Below are positions 46,475-54,828 of a DNA stretch of 64,000 nucleotides, piece by piece. A program made the translations under genes and the position numbers. The stretch's first letter is position 1; each line of letters opens with the position of its first letter. This DNA comes from Rhodospirillales bacterium. GTDB lineage: Bacteria > Pseudomonadota > Alphaproteobacteria > Acetobacterales > Acetobacteraceae. The DNA is taken from the NCBI GenBank assembly GCA_947447625.1, contig CANFKS010000004.1, positions 1 to 64,000 of the forward strand, in the 5' to 3' direction. Under the pieces are notes generated by a model, which worked only from the letters and a program-made list of their open reading frames with translations, did no database searches and was not told the DNA's origin.

Positions 46475-47617
46475 ATGCTCAAACAACGCGAAATCGCCGT
46501 CGTCGGCGCCGCCGAAACCACCCGGCTCGGCGTCATCCCCGACATGTCCAACATCCAGCTTCACGCCGATTGCGCCCTCAACGCCATGCGTGACGCCGGC
46601 CTCAAGCCGTCCGATATCGACGGCATCGCCTGCGCCGGCGAAAGCCCCACCAACATGGCCCATTATCTCGGCATCACCCCCTCCTGGGTTGACGGTACCG
46701 CGGTCGGCGGCTGCTCCTTCATGATCCATGTCCGCCACGCCGCCGCCGCCATCTCGGCCGGCCTGTGCAAAACTGTGCTTATCACCCACGGCGAATCCGG
46801 CAAATCCCAGATCGGCCTCAACCGCGCCCCCCCGGGCCGCTCCTCGCTCATGGGCCAGTTCGAAATGCCCTACGGCGTCTACGGCCCGCCCAGCATGTTC
46901 ACCATCCCCGTGCTGCGCATGATGAAGGAAACCGGCCTGACCGAGGAACACCTCGCCATGGTCGCCGTCATCCAGCGCGAATGGTCCTCGCAAAACCCCC
47001 GCGCCGCCATGCAACAACGCTGCACCGTCGATGACGTGCTGAACTCCCGCATGATCGCCTGGCCGTTCCGCCTGTTCATGTGCTGCCTCGTCACCGACGG
47101 CGGCGGCGCCCTGATCCTCACCGCGGCCGACCGCGCCAAGGACATGCCGCAAAAGCCGGTCTACATCCTCGGCACAGGCGAATCGGTCGAAACCCCGATG
47201 ATCTCGCAAATGGCCGACTTCACCCGCAGCCGCGCCTTCCGCGTCGCAGGCCCCACCGCCTTCAACGCCGCCGGCATCAAACACGCCGACGTCGATCACC
47301 TCATGATCTACGACGCCTTCGCCCACCTGCCGATCTACGGCCTCGAAGACCTCGGCTTCGTCGGCCGCGGCGAAGCCGGCGACTTCATCAAGGAACGCAA
47401 CACCGCACCGGGCGGCAAACTGCCGATGAACACCAACGGCGGCGGCCTGTCCTACACCCACACCGGCATGTACGGCATGTTCGCCCTCCAGGAGAGCATC
47501 CGCCAAATGCGCGGCACCGCCCCCGCACAAGTGCAGGGCGCGAAAATCTCGGTCTGCCACGGCGTCGGCGGCATGTTCGCGGCATCGGGCACGATCGTGT
47601 TTACGAACGAGGGCTGA
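46475..47617 (+). CDS. Thiolase-like protein (acetyl-CoA acetyltransferase/lipid-transfer type)
   Basis: A 380-residue thiolase-fold protein of the SCP2/Ltp group (VVGAAETTRLGVIPDMSNIQLH; NTNGGGLSYTHTGMYGMFALQESIRQMRGTA-like end). In this group classical thiolase Cys residues are often missing and partners are DUF35 proteins, giving retro-aldol or thiolytic cleavage. Here the same pairing occurs, so an acyl-CoA lyase role is likely (inference). Confidence 0.85.
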   Translation: MLKQREIAVVGAAETTRLGVIPDMSNIQLHADCALNAMRDAGLKPSDIDGIACAGESPTNMAHYLGITPSWVDGTAVGGCSFMIHVRHAAAAISAGLCKTVLITHGESGKSQIGLNRAPPGRSSLMGQFEMPYGVYGPPSMFTIPVLRMMKETGLTEEHLAMVAVIQREWSSQNPRAAMQQRCTVDDVLNSRMIAWPFRLFMCCLVTDGGGALILTAADRAKDMPQKPVYILGTGESVETPMISQMADFTRSRAFRVAGPTAFNAAGIKHADVDHLMIYDAFAHLPIYGLEDLGFVGRGEAGDFIKERNTAPGGKLPMNTNGGGLSYTHTGMYGMFALQESIRQMRGTAPAQVQGAKISVCHGVGGMFAASGTIVFTNEG

Positions 47618-47630
47618 TGCTTTTTGGGGG

Positions 47631-47692
47631 GAAGGAAGGAAGAAAGCGCTTCTTTTTTGAAAAAAAGAAGCAAAAAACTTTTATCCGTTAGG
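47631..47692 (+). repeat. AAGCGCTTC repeat copy 3 (forward), pair 2
   Basis: Forward copy of the repeat, 13 bases after the thiolase-like stop, ending AAAAAACTTTTATCCGTT. Faces the reverse copy at 47781. Confidence 0.8.
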
Positions 47693-47718
47693 CTGCACAG
47701 CGGCTGAACAAAAAGAGT

Positions 47719-47746
47719 GGCGAAGCCAAAAAAATTTGGCTTCGCC
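47719..47746. terminator. Strong hairpin between repeat copies
   Basis: A perfect 12-bp stem (GGCGAAGCCAAA / TTTGGCTTCGCC) with an AAAA loop, in the spacer of repeat pair 2, between the convergent thiolase-like and YdhR-like genes. Half of the stem (TTTGGCTTCGCC-like) also occurs in the spacer of pair 3 near 53208. Confidence 0.5.
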
Positions 47747-47780
47747 CCTTCCCTCTCCAATATCCCCCAAACAACTCCAT

Positions 47781-47829
47781 AGGATAAAGTTTTTTTGCTT
47801 TTTTTTAAAAAAAAGAAGTGCTTCCTTAC
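47781..47829 (-). repeat. AAGCGCTTC repeat copy 4 (reverse), pair 2
   Basis: Reverse copy, slightly decayed (AAGTGCTTC), whose end supplies the stop codon of the YdhR-like gene. Confidence 0.75.
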
Positions 47830-48161
47830 TCCGCCGCCACTGCGAGGAACGGCACCGGCGCATGCGTCACCTGGCTCGGCCCCTCCGTAATCGCATAAAT
47901 CTGCGTCGTCAGATTGGTGATCGTCGGTGTCGACTTGATCCGCGCCACGATCGGCCCCGCCAGATACGCCTCCGCATCCGCCCGCGAGGCAAAACAATAC
48001 AGCCCACCCACCTTCGGCCCGCCCCCGGTGTTGAGCCAGATTTTCCACAACAACCCCTGCACCGACAGGAACGGCGCGGCCCGCTCGGCCGCCCCATTCG
48101 CCGCGTGCAATTCGGGCGACATATTCGTGTATTCGAAATTAACCTGAAGCATGACGGCCAT
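47826..48161 (-). CDS. YdhR-like putative monooxygenase
   Basis: A 111-residue dimeric alpha/beta barrel protein: VNFEYTNMSPELHAANGAAERAAPF, LWKIWLNTGGGPKVGGLYCFASRADAEAYLAGP and TITNLTTQIYAITEG. The YdhR family is thought to modify aromatic or polycyclic compounds without a cofactor. Start 48161 has GGGAGG five bases upstream; the frame is open far upstream but over the glycosyltransferase gene on the other strand. Confidence 0.8.
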   Translation of the reverse strand: MAVMLQVNFEYTNMSPELHAANGAAERAAPFLSVQGLLWKIWLNTGGGPKVGGLYCFASRADAEAYLAGPIVARIKSTPTITNLTTQIYAITEGPSQVTHAPVPFLAVAAE

Positions 48162-48227
48162 CGAAGCCTCCCTCGTTTTTTGCCGCGTGGCGCGGATGCA
48201 CCGCAGCCTAGAAGCGCGGACCCGTCG

Positions 48228-49388
48228 ATGACAACCGGGATCGCGGCTATAGACGCTCCCACCTCTCACGCCGGAGCCGCCGTGCCGCGTCCTTATGCCG
48301 CCATCATCCTCCCCCCGCGCGAAGCCTTCGCCCCCGGCCACGCCGGCGCCATCGCCCTGCTCGCCCGCCGCATGGCCGGCCCGGACGATGTCGTCTACGG
48401 CATGGCGCATCCCACCCCCTTCGCCGACGTCGCCTTCCGCCCGATCCGCCCCACCTGGTTCCCAGGCCCCCTCGCCCGCCGCTATGCCGGCGGCGCCGCA
48501 CGCGCCTTGCGCGCTGACCCGCCGGGCCTCGTCGAGGTCCACAACCGCCCCGACATTGCCCTCTTTCTCGCCCGCCGCCTTCCCGCCATCCCCGTCACCC
48601 TCTTCCTCCACAACGACCCGCAAGGCATGCGCGGCGCCAAAACCCCCGCCGAGCGCGCGGCCTTGCTCGCCACCCTCGCCGGCGTCGTCACCGTCTCCCA
48701 CCACCTCAAATCCCGCTTCATCGAGGGTCTCCCGCCCCTCCCCACCGCACCTCGCGTGCTGCCCAACAGTCTCGATCTTGCCGAAATCCCCCGGGGCCTG
48801 CCCCGCACCCGCATTATCCTCTTCGCCGGCCGCGTCGTCGCCGACAAAGGGGCCGACAGTTTTATCGCGGCCTGCGCCCTCGCCTTGCCCCACCTCCCCG
48901 GCTGGACCGCCGAATTGATCGGCGCCGACCGCTTCGGCCCCGACAGCCCCGAGACCCCCTGGCTTGCCGCCCTGCGGCCCCACGCCGCCGCCGCCGGCAT
49001 CGCCATGCGCGGCTACCAGCCCCATGCCGAAATCCTCCGCGCCATGGCACAAGCCGCCATCGTCGTCGTCCCCTCGCGCTGGCCCGAACCCTTCGGCCTC
49101 ACCGCGCTCGAAGCCATGGCCACCGGCGCCGCCCTCGTCGCCTCCGACCGCGGCGGTCTGCCCGAAGTCTACGGCGACGCCGCCGTGGTGATCGACCCCG
49201 AAAACCCCGCCGGCATCGCCGCCGCCCTCATCGCCTTGGCCCAGGACCCCGCCCGCCGCGCCGCCCTCGCCACCGCCGGCCTCGCCCGCGCCCGGTCCTT
49301 CAGCCGCCCCGCCGGCGCCGCACGTCTCGCCGCGCTGCGCTCCGATGTGCTGGCCGCATGGTCGAAACCCGGCATTCACCCTATATAG
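48228..49388 (+). CDS. Glycosyltransferase family 4 protein
   Basis: A 386-residue GT-B enzyme: the donor-site region reads LFAGRVVADKGADSFIAAC, then PSRWPEPFGLTALEAMATGAALVASDRGGLPEV with the E-x7-E pair. The N-terminal acceptor domain is less conserved. It adds a sugar from a nucleotide donor to a surface polysaccharide or lipid acceptor. The open frame extends upstream to 47736 across repeats and the opposite gene; 48228 is the credible ATG. First gene of a plus-strand run with CobW. Confidence 0.85.
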   Translation: MTTGIAAIDAPTSHAGAAVPRPYAAIILPPREAFAPGHAGAIALLARRMAGPDDVVYGMAHPTPFADVAFRPIRPTWFPGPLARRYAGGAARALRADPPGLVEVHNRPDIALFLARRLPAIPVTLFLHNDPQGMRGAKTPAERAALLATLAGVVTVSHHLKSRFIEGLPPLPTAPRVLPNSLDLAEIPRGLPRTRIILFAGRVVADKGADSFIAACALALPHLPGWTAELIGADRFGPDSPETPWLAALRPHAAAAGIAMRGYQPHAEILRAMAQAAIVVVPSRWPEPFGLTALEAMATGAALVASDRGGLPEVYGDAAVVIDPENPAGIAAALIALAQDPARRAALATAGLARARSFSRPAGAARLAALRSDVLAAWSKPGIHPI

Positions 49389-49422
49389 CGGCAACAGTTC
49401 AATTTGCGTTGGAGACATGGTC

Positions 49423-50403
49423 ATGGCCGAAGCCGTAAACCCCGAGGGCCAGGTGCCCGTCACCGTGCTGACCGGCTATCTCGGTGCGGGCAAAACAACT
49501 TTGCTCAACCGCATCCTCTCCGAAAACCACGGCAAGAAATACGCCGTCGTGATCAACGAGTTCGGCGAACTCGGCGTCGACAACGACCTCGTCGTCGACA
49601 CCGACGAGGAAGTCTTCGAAATGAACAACGGCTGCATCTGCTGCACCGTGCGCGGCGACCTCATCCGCATCGTCACCGGCCTGATGAAGCGCCGCGGCAA
49701 GTTCGACGGCATCATCATCGAAACCACCGGCCTCGCGAACCCCGCCCCCGTGGCGCAGACCTTTTTCGTCGATGACACCGTCAAGGAAAAAACCCGCCTC
49801 GACGCCATCATCACCGTGGTGGACGCCCTCAACCTGCCGCAGCGCCTGATCGACAGCGCCGAGGCCGAGGAACAAATCGCCTTCGCCGACGTCATCGTCC
49901 TCAACAAGGTCGATCTCGTCACCACCGAGGCGCTCAGCGCCGTCGAGGCGCAAATCCGCAAAATCAACAAATACGCCAAAATCCACCATGCCACCAAAGG
50001 CTCGGTCCCGATCACCGAACTGCTCAACCAGGGCGCCTTCGACCTCAACCGCGTTCTGGTCCACGCCCCCGAATTCCTCACCTCCGACGAACACGAGCAC
50101 AACGACGAGATCCGCTCGATGTCCTTCGAGGCCGAAAAGCCGATCGACGCCGAACGCTTCAACGCCTGGATCGGCGCCCTGCTGGCCGAAAAAGGCGGCG
50201 ACATGCTGCGCACCAAGGGCATCCTCTCCTACGAAGGCGATGACCGCCGCTTTGCCTTCCAGGCCGTTCACATGATGGCCGACGGCGATTTCATCGGCGC
50301 TTGGAAAGCCGGCGAACCCCGCACCAGCCGCATCGTCTTCATCGGCCGCAACCTCAACCGCCCGCAACTGCGCCGCGGCTTCGAATCCTGCCAGGTGGCC
50401 TGA
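49423..50403 (+). CDS. CobW/G3E-family GTPase metallochaperone
   Basis: A 326-residue G3E GTPase: VTVLTGYLGAGKTTLLN (Walker A), NNGCICCTVRGDL (CxCC metal site), IIIETTGLANPAP (Walker B/switch), VLNKVDL (NKxD) and a C-terminal CobW_C domain. The short His/Glu stretch EHEHNDE may bind Zn. Members deliver zinc or cobalt to client proteins. I chose ATG 49423, eight bases after GGAG, over ATG 49417, which is too close to it. Three bases ahead of the WD40 gene. Confidence 0.9.
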   Translation: MAEAVNPEGQVPVTVLTGYLGAGKTTLLNRILSENHGKKYAVVINEFGELGVDNDLVVDTDEEVFEMNNGCICCTVRGDLIRIVTGLMKRRGKFDGIIIETTGLANPAPVAQTFFVDDTVKEKTRLDAIITVVDALNLPQRLIDSAEAEEQIAFADVIVLNKVDLVTTEALSAVEAQIRKINKYAKIHHATKGSVPITELLNQGAFDLNRVLVHAPEFLTSDEHEHNDEIRSMSFEAEKPIDAERFNAWIGALLAEKGGDMLRTKGILSYEGDDRRFAFQAVHMMADGDFIGAWKAGEPRTSRIVFIGRNLNRPQLRRGFESCQVA

Positions 50404-50406
50404 AGC

Positions 50407-51441
50407 ATGAGCGAGACCGCCGAAAAAATCCTGCAAACCCGCGGCAAGACCACCGAACTCGACGCCTACGTCGTCAAGGCCAGCTTCGACCGCGCCGGCA
50501 CCGCCTGCGCCTTCGCCCTCGGCGACGGCACGGTGGCGATCAAGCCTCTCGCCGGCGAGGCGTGGCACCGCGTCCCGACCCATGAAGGCGCCATCCTCGC
50601 CCTCGCCACCGACGCCGCCCCTCAAGGCTGGATCACCGGCGGCGACGATGGCCACTTCATGCGAATCGGCCCCGACGGCGCCATCACCCTCATCGCCCCC
50701 TTCGGCATGCGCTGGGTCGACACCGTCACGAGTTTCACCGACGGGCGCACCCGCCTCGTCGCCTGCTCGTCCGGCAAAAAACTGATGGTGTTCGACGCCG
50801 CAAACACCAAGCTCAAAACCCTCGAACACCCCTCCACCGTCACCGGCATGGTGTTCGACGGCAAAGGCAAGCGGATCGCCGCCTCGCATTATGACGGCGC
50901 CAGCGTCTGGCTCGTCGCCTCGCGCAGCGACAGCCCACGCAAACTCGATTGGAAAGGCAGCCATATCGGGATCGTCATGAGCCCGGACGGCGACAGCGTC
51001 GTCACCGCCATGCAGGAAAACGCCCTGCATGGCTGGCGCCTGTCCGACAACCAGCACATGCGCATGACCGGCTACCCGTCCAAAACCCTGGGCCTCTCGT
51101 TCAGCAAAAGCGGCAAATGGCTGGCCTCCTCGGGCGCGGATTCCGTCGTCCTGTGGCCCTTCTTCGGCGGCGGCCCGATGGGCAAACCCCCCACCGAACT
51201 CGCCGGCGGCGACGGCATCACCTGCACCTATGTCGCCTGCCACCCCAAGGACGACCTCGTCGCCGCCGCCTTCGAGGATGGTCTCGTCGTCATCGCCGAC
51301 ATCGGCTCCGCCCGCATCCTGCCCGTCGCCGGCCCCGGCCGCGGCCCCGTGACCACTTTGGCCTGGAGCCCCGACGGCTCGCATCTGGCCTTCGGCACCG
51401 AAGGCGGTTTTGCCGCCGTTATCGACCTCTCCAAGACATAA
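50407..51441 (+). CDS. WD40 repeat protein
   Basis: A 344-residue beta-propeller with about seven degenerate WD40 blades (HEGAILALATDAAPQGWITGGDDGHFMRI; LGLSFSKSGKWLASSGADSVVLW; LAWSPDGSHLAFGTEGG). No catalytic motif or signal peptide. It starts three bases after the CobW GTPase stop, so the two are co-translated; by position it may be a scaffold or partner of that GTPase (inference). Confidence 0.85.
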   Translation: MSETAEKILQTRGKTTELDAYVVKASFDRAGTACAFALGDGTVAIKPLAGEAWHRVPTHEGAILALATDAAPQGWITGGDDGHFMRIGPDGAITLIAPFGMRWVDTVTSFTDGRTRLVACSSGKKLMVFDAANTKLKTLEHPSTVTGMVFDGKGKRIAASHYDGASVWLVASRSDSPRKLDWKGSHIGIVMSPDGDSVVTAMQENALHGWRLSDNQHMRMTGYPSKTLGLSFSKSGKWLASSGADSVVLWPFFGGGPMGKPPTELAGGDGITCTYVACHPKDDLVAAAFEDGLVVIADIGSARILPVAGPGRGPVTTLAWSPDGSHLAFGTEGGFAAVIDLSKT

Positions 51442-51451
51442 AGGCCCGCTC

Positions 51452-52270
51452 ATGCAGTCCCTCACCTCCCATGGCCTGACCTTCCCCAAACTCGGCCTCG
51501 GCACCTGGCGCCTCTCCGGCGAAGACTGCACCACCGCCGTGCTCGGCGCGCTCGATCGCGGCTACCGCCACATCGACACCGCCCAGATGTACGCCAACGA
51601 AGCCGCCGTCGGCGACGCCATCGCCAGCACCGCCGTCCCGCGCGGCGACATCCACCTGACCACCAAGGTCCGCTGGGACCATCTCGCCCCGGCCGACATG
51701 CGCCGCTCCATCGAGGCCTCCCTCAGCCAACTCAAGACCAGCTATGTCGACCTCTACCTCATCCACTGGCCCGCCCCCGGCATGGACCTTGCGGCCAGTC
51801 TGGGCGAGCTCGTCCGCCTCAAGGAGGAGGGCCTCGCCCGCCATATCGGCGTCTCCAACTTCACCGTCGCTCTGCTCAAGCAGGCCGTCGAGGAGATCGG
51901 CGCCCCCATCGCCGCCAACCAGGTCGAATACCATGTCCTGCTCGGCCAGACTCCTTTGCTGGCCTACATGCGCGCGCGGGGGATCGCCCTGACCGCCTAT
52001 TGCCCTCTCGCGCAGGGCCGCCTCGCCGAACATCCGGCGCTCGATGCCATCGCCGCCAAGCACAATGTCAGTGCCGCCCAGGTTGCGCTCAAATGGCTGC
52101 TGGACCAGGACGGTGTCGGCGCCATTCCCAAGGCCGGCCGCGCCACCAGCCAGCAGGCCAACCTCGACGCCTGGACCCTGACCTTGGACGATGCCGACCG
52201 CGCCGCCATCGCAGCGCTTCCCAAAGACGTCCGCTGCGTGAACCCCGCCCACGCCCCCGCCTGGGACTAA
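51452..52270 (+). CDS. Aldo/keto reductase (2,5-diketo-gluconate reductase-like)
   Basis: A 272-residue (beta/alpha)8 NADPH reductase with the tetrad Asp-Tyr-Lys-His visible in HIDTAQMYANE, LTTKVRW and LYLIHWPAP, and the C-terminal IPKAGRATSQQANLDAW for NADPH phosphate. It reduces small aldehydes and ketones. Ten bases after the WD40 stop; the same run as CobW and WD40. Confidence 0.9.
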   Translation: MQSLTSHGLTFPKLGLGTWRLSGEDCTTAVLGALDRGYRHIDTAQMYANEAAVGDAIASTAVPRGDIHLTTKVRWDHLAPADMRRSIEASLSQLKTSYVDLYLIHWPAPGMDLAASLGELVRLKEEGLARHIGVSNFTVALLKQAVEEIGAPIAANQVEYHVLLGQTPLLAYMRARGIALTAYCPLAQGRLAEHPALDAIAAKHNVSAAQVALKWLLDQDGVGAIPKAGRATSQQANLDAWTLTLDDADRAAIAALPKDVRCVNPAHAPAWD

Positions 52271-52278
52271 ACCCCTAA

Positions 52279-52331
52279 CAGGAAAAAGTTTTTTGCTTCT
52301 TTTTTCCAAAAAAGAAGCGCTTCCTTACCTT
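52279..52331 (-). repeat. AAGCGCTTC repeat copy 5 (reverse, unpaired)
   Basis: The only copy without a facing partner, between the aldo/keto reductase and hydratase genes that run in the same direction. Reads AAAAAGTTTTTTGCTTC to GAAGCGCTTCC. Confidence 0.8.
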
Positions 52332-52378
52332 CTGAAAAACAAACAAAAATCGCCCCCCACAAAAGGGAGACCCCATCC

Positions 52379-53149
52379 ATGGACCATCCGGCCCTCGCCG
52401 CCGAACTGCTGCGCCAGCATCACGCCCGCGAACAATCCCGCGCCCTGCCCGGCCTCGCCCGCACCGATGTCGGTGCCGCCTATGCCATCCAGCGCGACCT
52501 CGTCCGCCTCCTGCGCGCCGAGGCCAACGCCGCCCCCGTCGGCTATAAAATCGGCCTCACCTCGGCACGCATGCAGGCCATGTGCGGCATCGATCACCCC
52601 ATCGGCGGCGTCGTCCTCGCCCATCGCGTCCATGCCTCCGGCGTCAAACTCAACGCCGCCGCCTTCGGCCGCATCGGCCTCGAATTCGAAATCGGCATGA
52701 AAATCACCCGCGATGTCACCGGCCCCTTCGATCTCGCCTCCGTCGGCGCCTGCGTCGGCGCCGTTTGCGCCGCCGTCGAAGTCGTCGATGACCGCCGCGC
52801 CGACTACAAGACCCTCGAAGTCGCCTCCCTCGTCGCCGACAATTCCTGGAACGCCGGCATCGTCCTCGGCGCATGGCGCACCACCTGGCCCGACCTGGAA
52901 TCCGTCCGCGGTGTGGTTCACCTCAACGGCGCTGAAGTCGATTCCGGCCACGGCCGCGACGTCCTGGGCCACCCCTTCGCCCCCCTTATCTGGCTCGCCG
53001 AACACCTTGCCAACGCCGGCGAAGGCCTTCGAGCCGGCGATATCGTCCTCACCGGCAGCCTCGTGACCACACGCTTCCCCGCCATCAGCGAAGCCTACCG
53101 CTTCGACGTCGCAGGCATCGGCAGCGTCGCGATCGACGTGGAGGTCTGA
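52379..53149 (+). CDS. 2-keto-4-pentenoate hydratase-like (FAH superfamily) protein
   Basis: A 256-residue MhpD-like protein: VGYKIGLTSARMQAMCG, RIGLEFEIGMKI (metal ligand Glu-x-Glu), AAVEVVDDR and AGDIVLTGSLVTT. It hydrates 2-hydroxypentadienoate or decarboxylates oxalocrotonate in meta-cleavage pathways. GGGAGA lies about ten bases before ATG 52379. No other meta-cleavage genes are adjacent. Confidence 0.88.
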   Translation: MDHPALAAELLRQHHAREQSRALPGLARTDVGAAYAIQRDLVRLLRAEANAAPVGYKIGLTSARMQAMCGIDHPIGGVVLAHRVHASGVKLNAAAFGRIGLEFEIGMKITRDVTGPFDLASVGACVGAVCAAVEVVDDRRADYKTLEVASLVADNSWNAGIVLGAWRTTWPDLESVRGVVHLNGAEVDSGHGRDVLGHPFAPLIWLAEHLANAGEGLRAGDIVLTGSLVTTRFPAISEAYRFDVAGIGSVAIDVEV

Positions 53150-53154
53150 CAACA

Positions 53155-53215
53155 AGGGAAGGCAAGCGCTTCTTTTTTGAAAAAAAGAAGCAAAAAACTT
53201 TTATCCGTTTGGCTT
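53155..53215 (+). repeat. AAGCGCTTC repeat copy 6 (forward), pair 3
   Basis: Forward copy directly after the hydratase gene, ending AAAAAACTTTTATCCGTT. Only 25 bp separate it from the reverse copy. Confidence 0.8.
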
Positions 53216-53240
53216 CGCCGCTCTCCGCCCCGAAATCCTT

Positions 53241-53292
53241 GTCGGATAGGGTTTTTTTGCTTCTTTTTTTTCAAAAAAAGAAGCGCTTGCCT
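53241..53292 (-). repeat. AAGCGCTTC repeat copy 7 (reverse), pair 3
   Basis: Reverse copy ending one base before the stop codon of the second Lin0512 gene. Confidence 0.8.
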
Positions 53293-53293
53293 C

Positions 53294-53638
53294 CTACATC
53301 TCAAAACTCACCACAATCGCCGCACTCGCAATCACCGCCAGATCGTGCCCCCCCTCGCTCGGCACATCGAGCCCGCCCTTCACCACCCTCACCGTCACCT
53401 GCCCATACGGCAACGACGTCCTGACCCGTTCGGCATCGACGCGCGAGGGCTCCTGCACCCCGATCGTCACTGCCACCTGCATGGCATGGATGTCGAGTTT
53501 CAATGACCGGATAAACGCGAGCGACGAGTGATGCAGCGCGTCCTGCACCGCCCGCAGCGCGGCCTTGGTGTAGTCCCCGCCATGCAGATCATTGCCGGCG
53601 CCCATTTCGAGAATGATGCGTTTGACGGCCATATCCAT
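53294..53638 (-). CDS. Lin0512-family protein, copy B
   Basis: A 114-residue protein of the Lin0512 conserved family (function not established). KRIILEMGAGNDLHGGDYTKAALRAVQDALHHSSLAF is parallel to the copy just upstream, with the same spacing of DxTKAAxRAxxDAxxHxSL. Its ATG overlaps the stop of copy A by one base (TGATG), so translation is coupled. Last gene of the ABC importer operon. Confidence 0.8.
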   Translation of the reverse strand: MDMAVKRIILEMGAGNDLHGGDYTKAALRAVQDALHHSSLAFIRSLKLDIHAMQVAVTIGVQEPSRVDAERVRTSLPYGQVTVRVVKGGLDVPSEGGHDLAVIASAAIVVSFEM

Positions 53639-53982
53639 CACTCCGCGACGTCGAGCCGCACGATGGCGGCAGCATGGGCCAGGATCGTGCCGCCGGTGCC
53701 GGCCTCGTTGGGGATTTCGAGCCCGCCTTGCACGCAAGTCACGGTGCCGCGCCCATGCGGCAGGATTTTCAGCACCTCGGCATGGTCGACCCGTTCAGGG
53801 TGCGGCGTGCCGATCGTGATATCGACCACCATGCTGTCGATATCGACGCCGAGCGCCGATGTGATGCTGAGCGAATTGTGCCACAGCGCGTCGCGCAGCG
53901 CCCGCACCGCCGCCTTGGTGTCGTCGAGCCCCCTGATATCGGTGCCCATGCCGAGTTCGAGCACCATGCGTTTCATCGCCAT
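53638..53982 (-). CDS. Lin0512-family protein, copy A
   Basis: A 114-residue Lin0512 protein (MVLELGMGTDIRGLDDTKAA; RALRDALWHNSLSI; LKILPHGRGTVTCVQGGLEIPNE). No signal peptide or membrane helix, so probably cytoplasmic. AGGAG lies seven bases before ATG 53982, 12 bp after the permease stop. The tandem arrangement suggests a hetero-oligomer (inference). Confidence 0.82.
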   Translation of the reverse strand: MAMKRMVLELGMGTDIRGLDDTKAAVRALRDALWHNSLSITSALGVDIDSMVVDITIGTPHPERVDHAEVLKILPHGRGTVTCVQGGLEIPNEAGTGGTILAHAAAIVRLDVAE

Positions 53983-53994
53983 TGTCGTCTCCTC

Positions 53995-54828
53995 TTAAGA
54001 GCGCTGCCGCGGATCGAGCAGATCGCGCAACGCATCGCCCAACATATTGGTCCCGAACACCGCAAGACTGATCGCCAGCCCCGGGAAGATCACCAGCCAC
54101 GGCGCGGTGCGCATATATTCCGCGGCCGAATCCGACAGCATCCGCCCCCAGGACGGATAGGGCTCCGGCACCCCGAGGCCGAGAAACGACAGCGACGCCT
54201 CGGTCAGAATGGTCGAGCCCAGCTGTGCCGTGGCGATCACGATCAGCGGTGCGAGCGTATTGGGCAGGATATGCCGGATCGCGATCCGCCAGCGCGTCAT
54301 CCCCGTCGCCTCGGCCGATTCCACAAACGCCAATTCCCGCAACGCCAACGTATTCGCCCGGATCACCCGCGAGACATAGGGGATCAACGGAATCGAAATC
54401 GCAATGATGGTGTTGGGCAGCGAAGGCCCGAGTGCGGCCGACATCACGAGCGCCAGGACCAGCACCGGCAGCGCCTGCAAAATATCGGTCAGGCGCTGCA
54501 CCACAAGGTCGAACCACCCTCCGATGAACCCCGAGGCGATCCCGATGGTGACGCCGAACAGCGCCCCGATCATGGTCGAGAAAATCCCCACCGCCAGCGA
54601 TATCCGCGCCCCGTGCAGAATGCGGCTCAGGATATCGCGGCCCATCGCATCCGCGCCAAACGGGTGCAGCGCATCGGGCCGGGCCAGCGACAGCGCCGGA
54701 TTGGTGGTCAGCGGCGAAAACGGCGCCACCACATCGGCGCAGATCGCCGCGCCCACGAAGACCACCATGATCACCGCACCCACCGCGCCCAGCGGAAACC
54801 GCCGTGCCAGATCGAGCGGACGCGCCAT
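53995..54828 (-). CDS. Peptide/nickel-type ABC transporter permease (DppC-like)
   Basis: A 277-residue permease with the DppC-type N-terminal region (FAPFSPLTTNPALSLARPDALHPFGADAMGRDILSR) and the EAA-type loop EATGMTRWRIAIRHILPNTLAP that contacts the ATPase. Its ATG overlaps the DppB-like stop (TGATG). The frame is open upstream over the DppB-like gene but is not membrane-like there. Confidence 0.9.
   Translation of the reverse strand: MARPLDLARRFPLGAVGAVIMVVFVGAAICADVVAPFSPLTTNPALSLARPDALHPFGADAMGRDILSRILHGARISLAVGIFSTMIGALFGVTIGIASGFIGGWFDLVVQRLTDILQALPVLVLALVMSAALGPSLPNTIIAISIPLIPYVSRVIRANTLALRELAFVESAEATGMTRWRIAIRHILPNTLAPLIVIATAQLGSTILTEASLSFLGLGVPEPYPSWGRMLSDSAAEYMRTAPWLVIFPGLAISLAVFGTNMLGDALRDLLDPRQRS

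Noticed and set aside
49399-51534. 711-codon frame antisense to the CobW and WD40 genes
   Set aside because: The sense genes have clear domains and Shine-Dalgarno sites; the antisense translation has neither.
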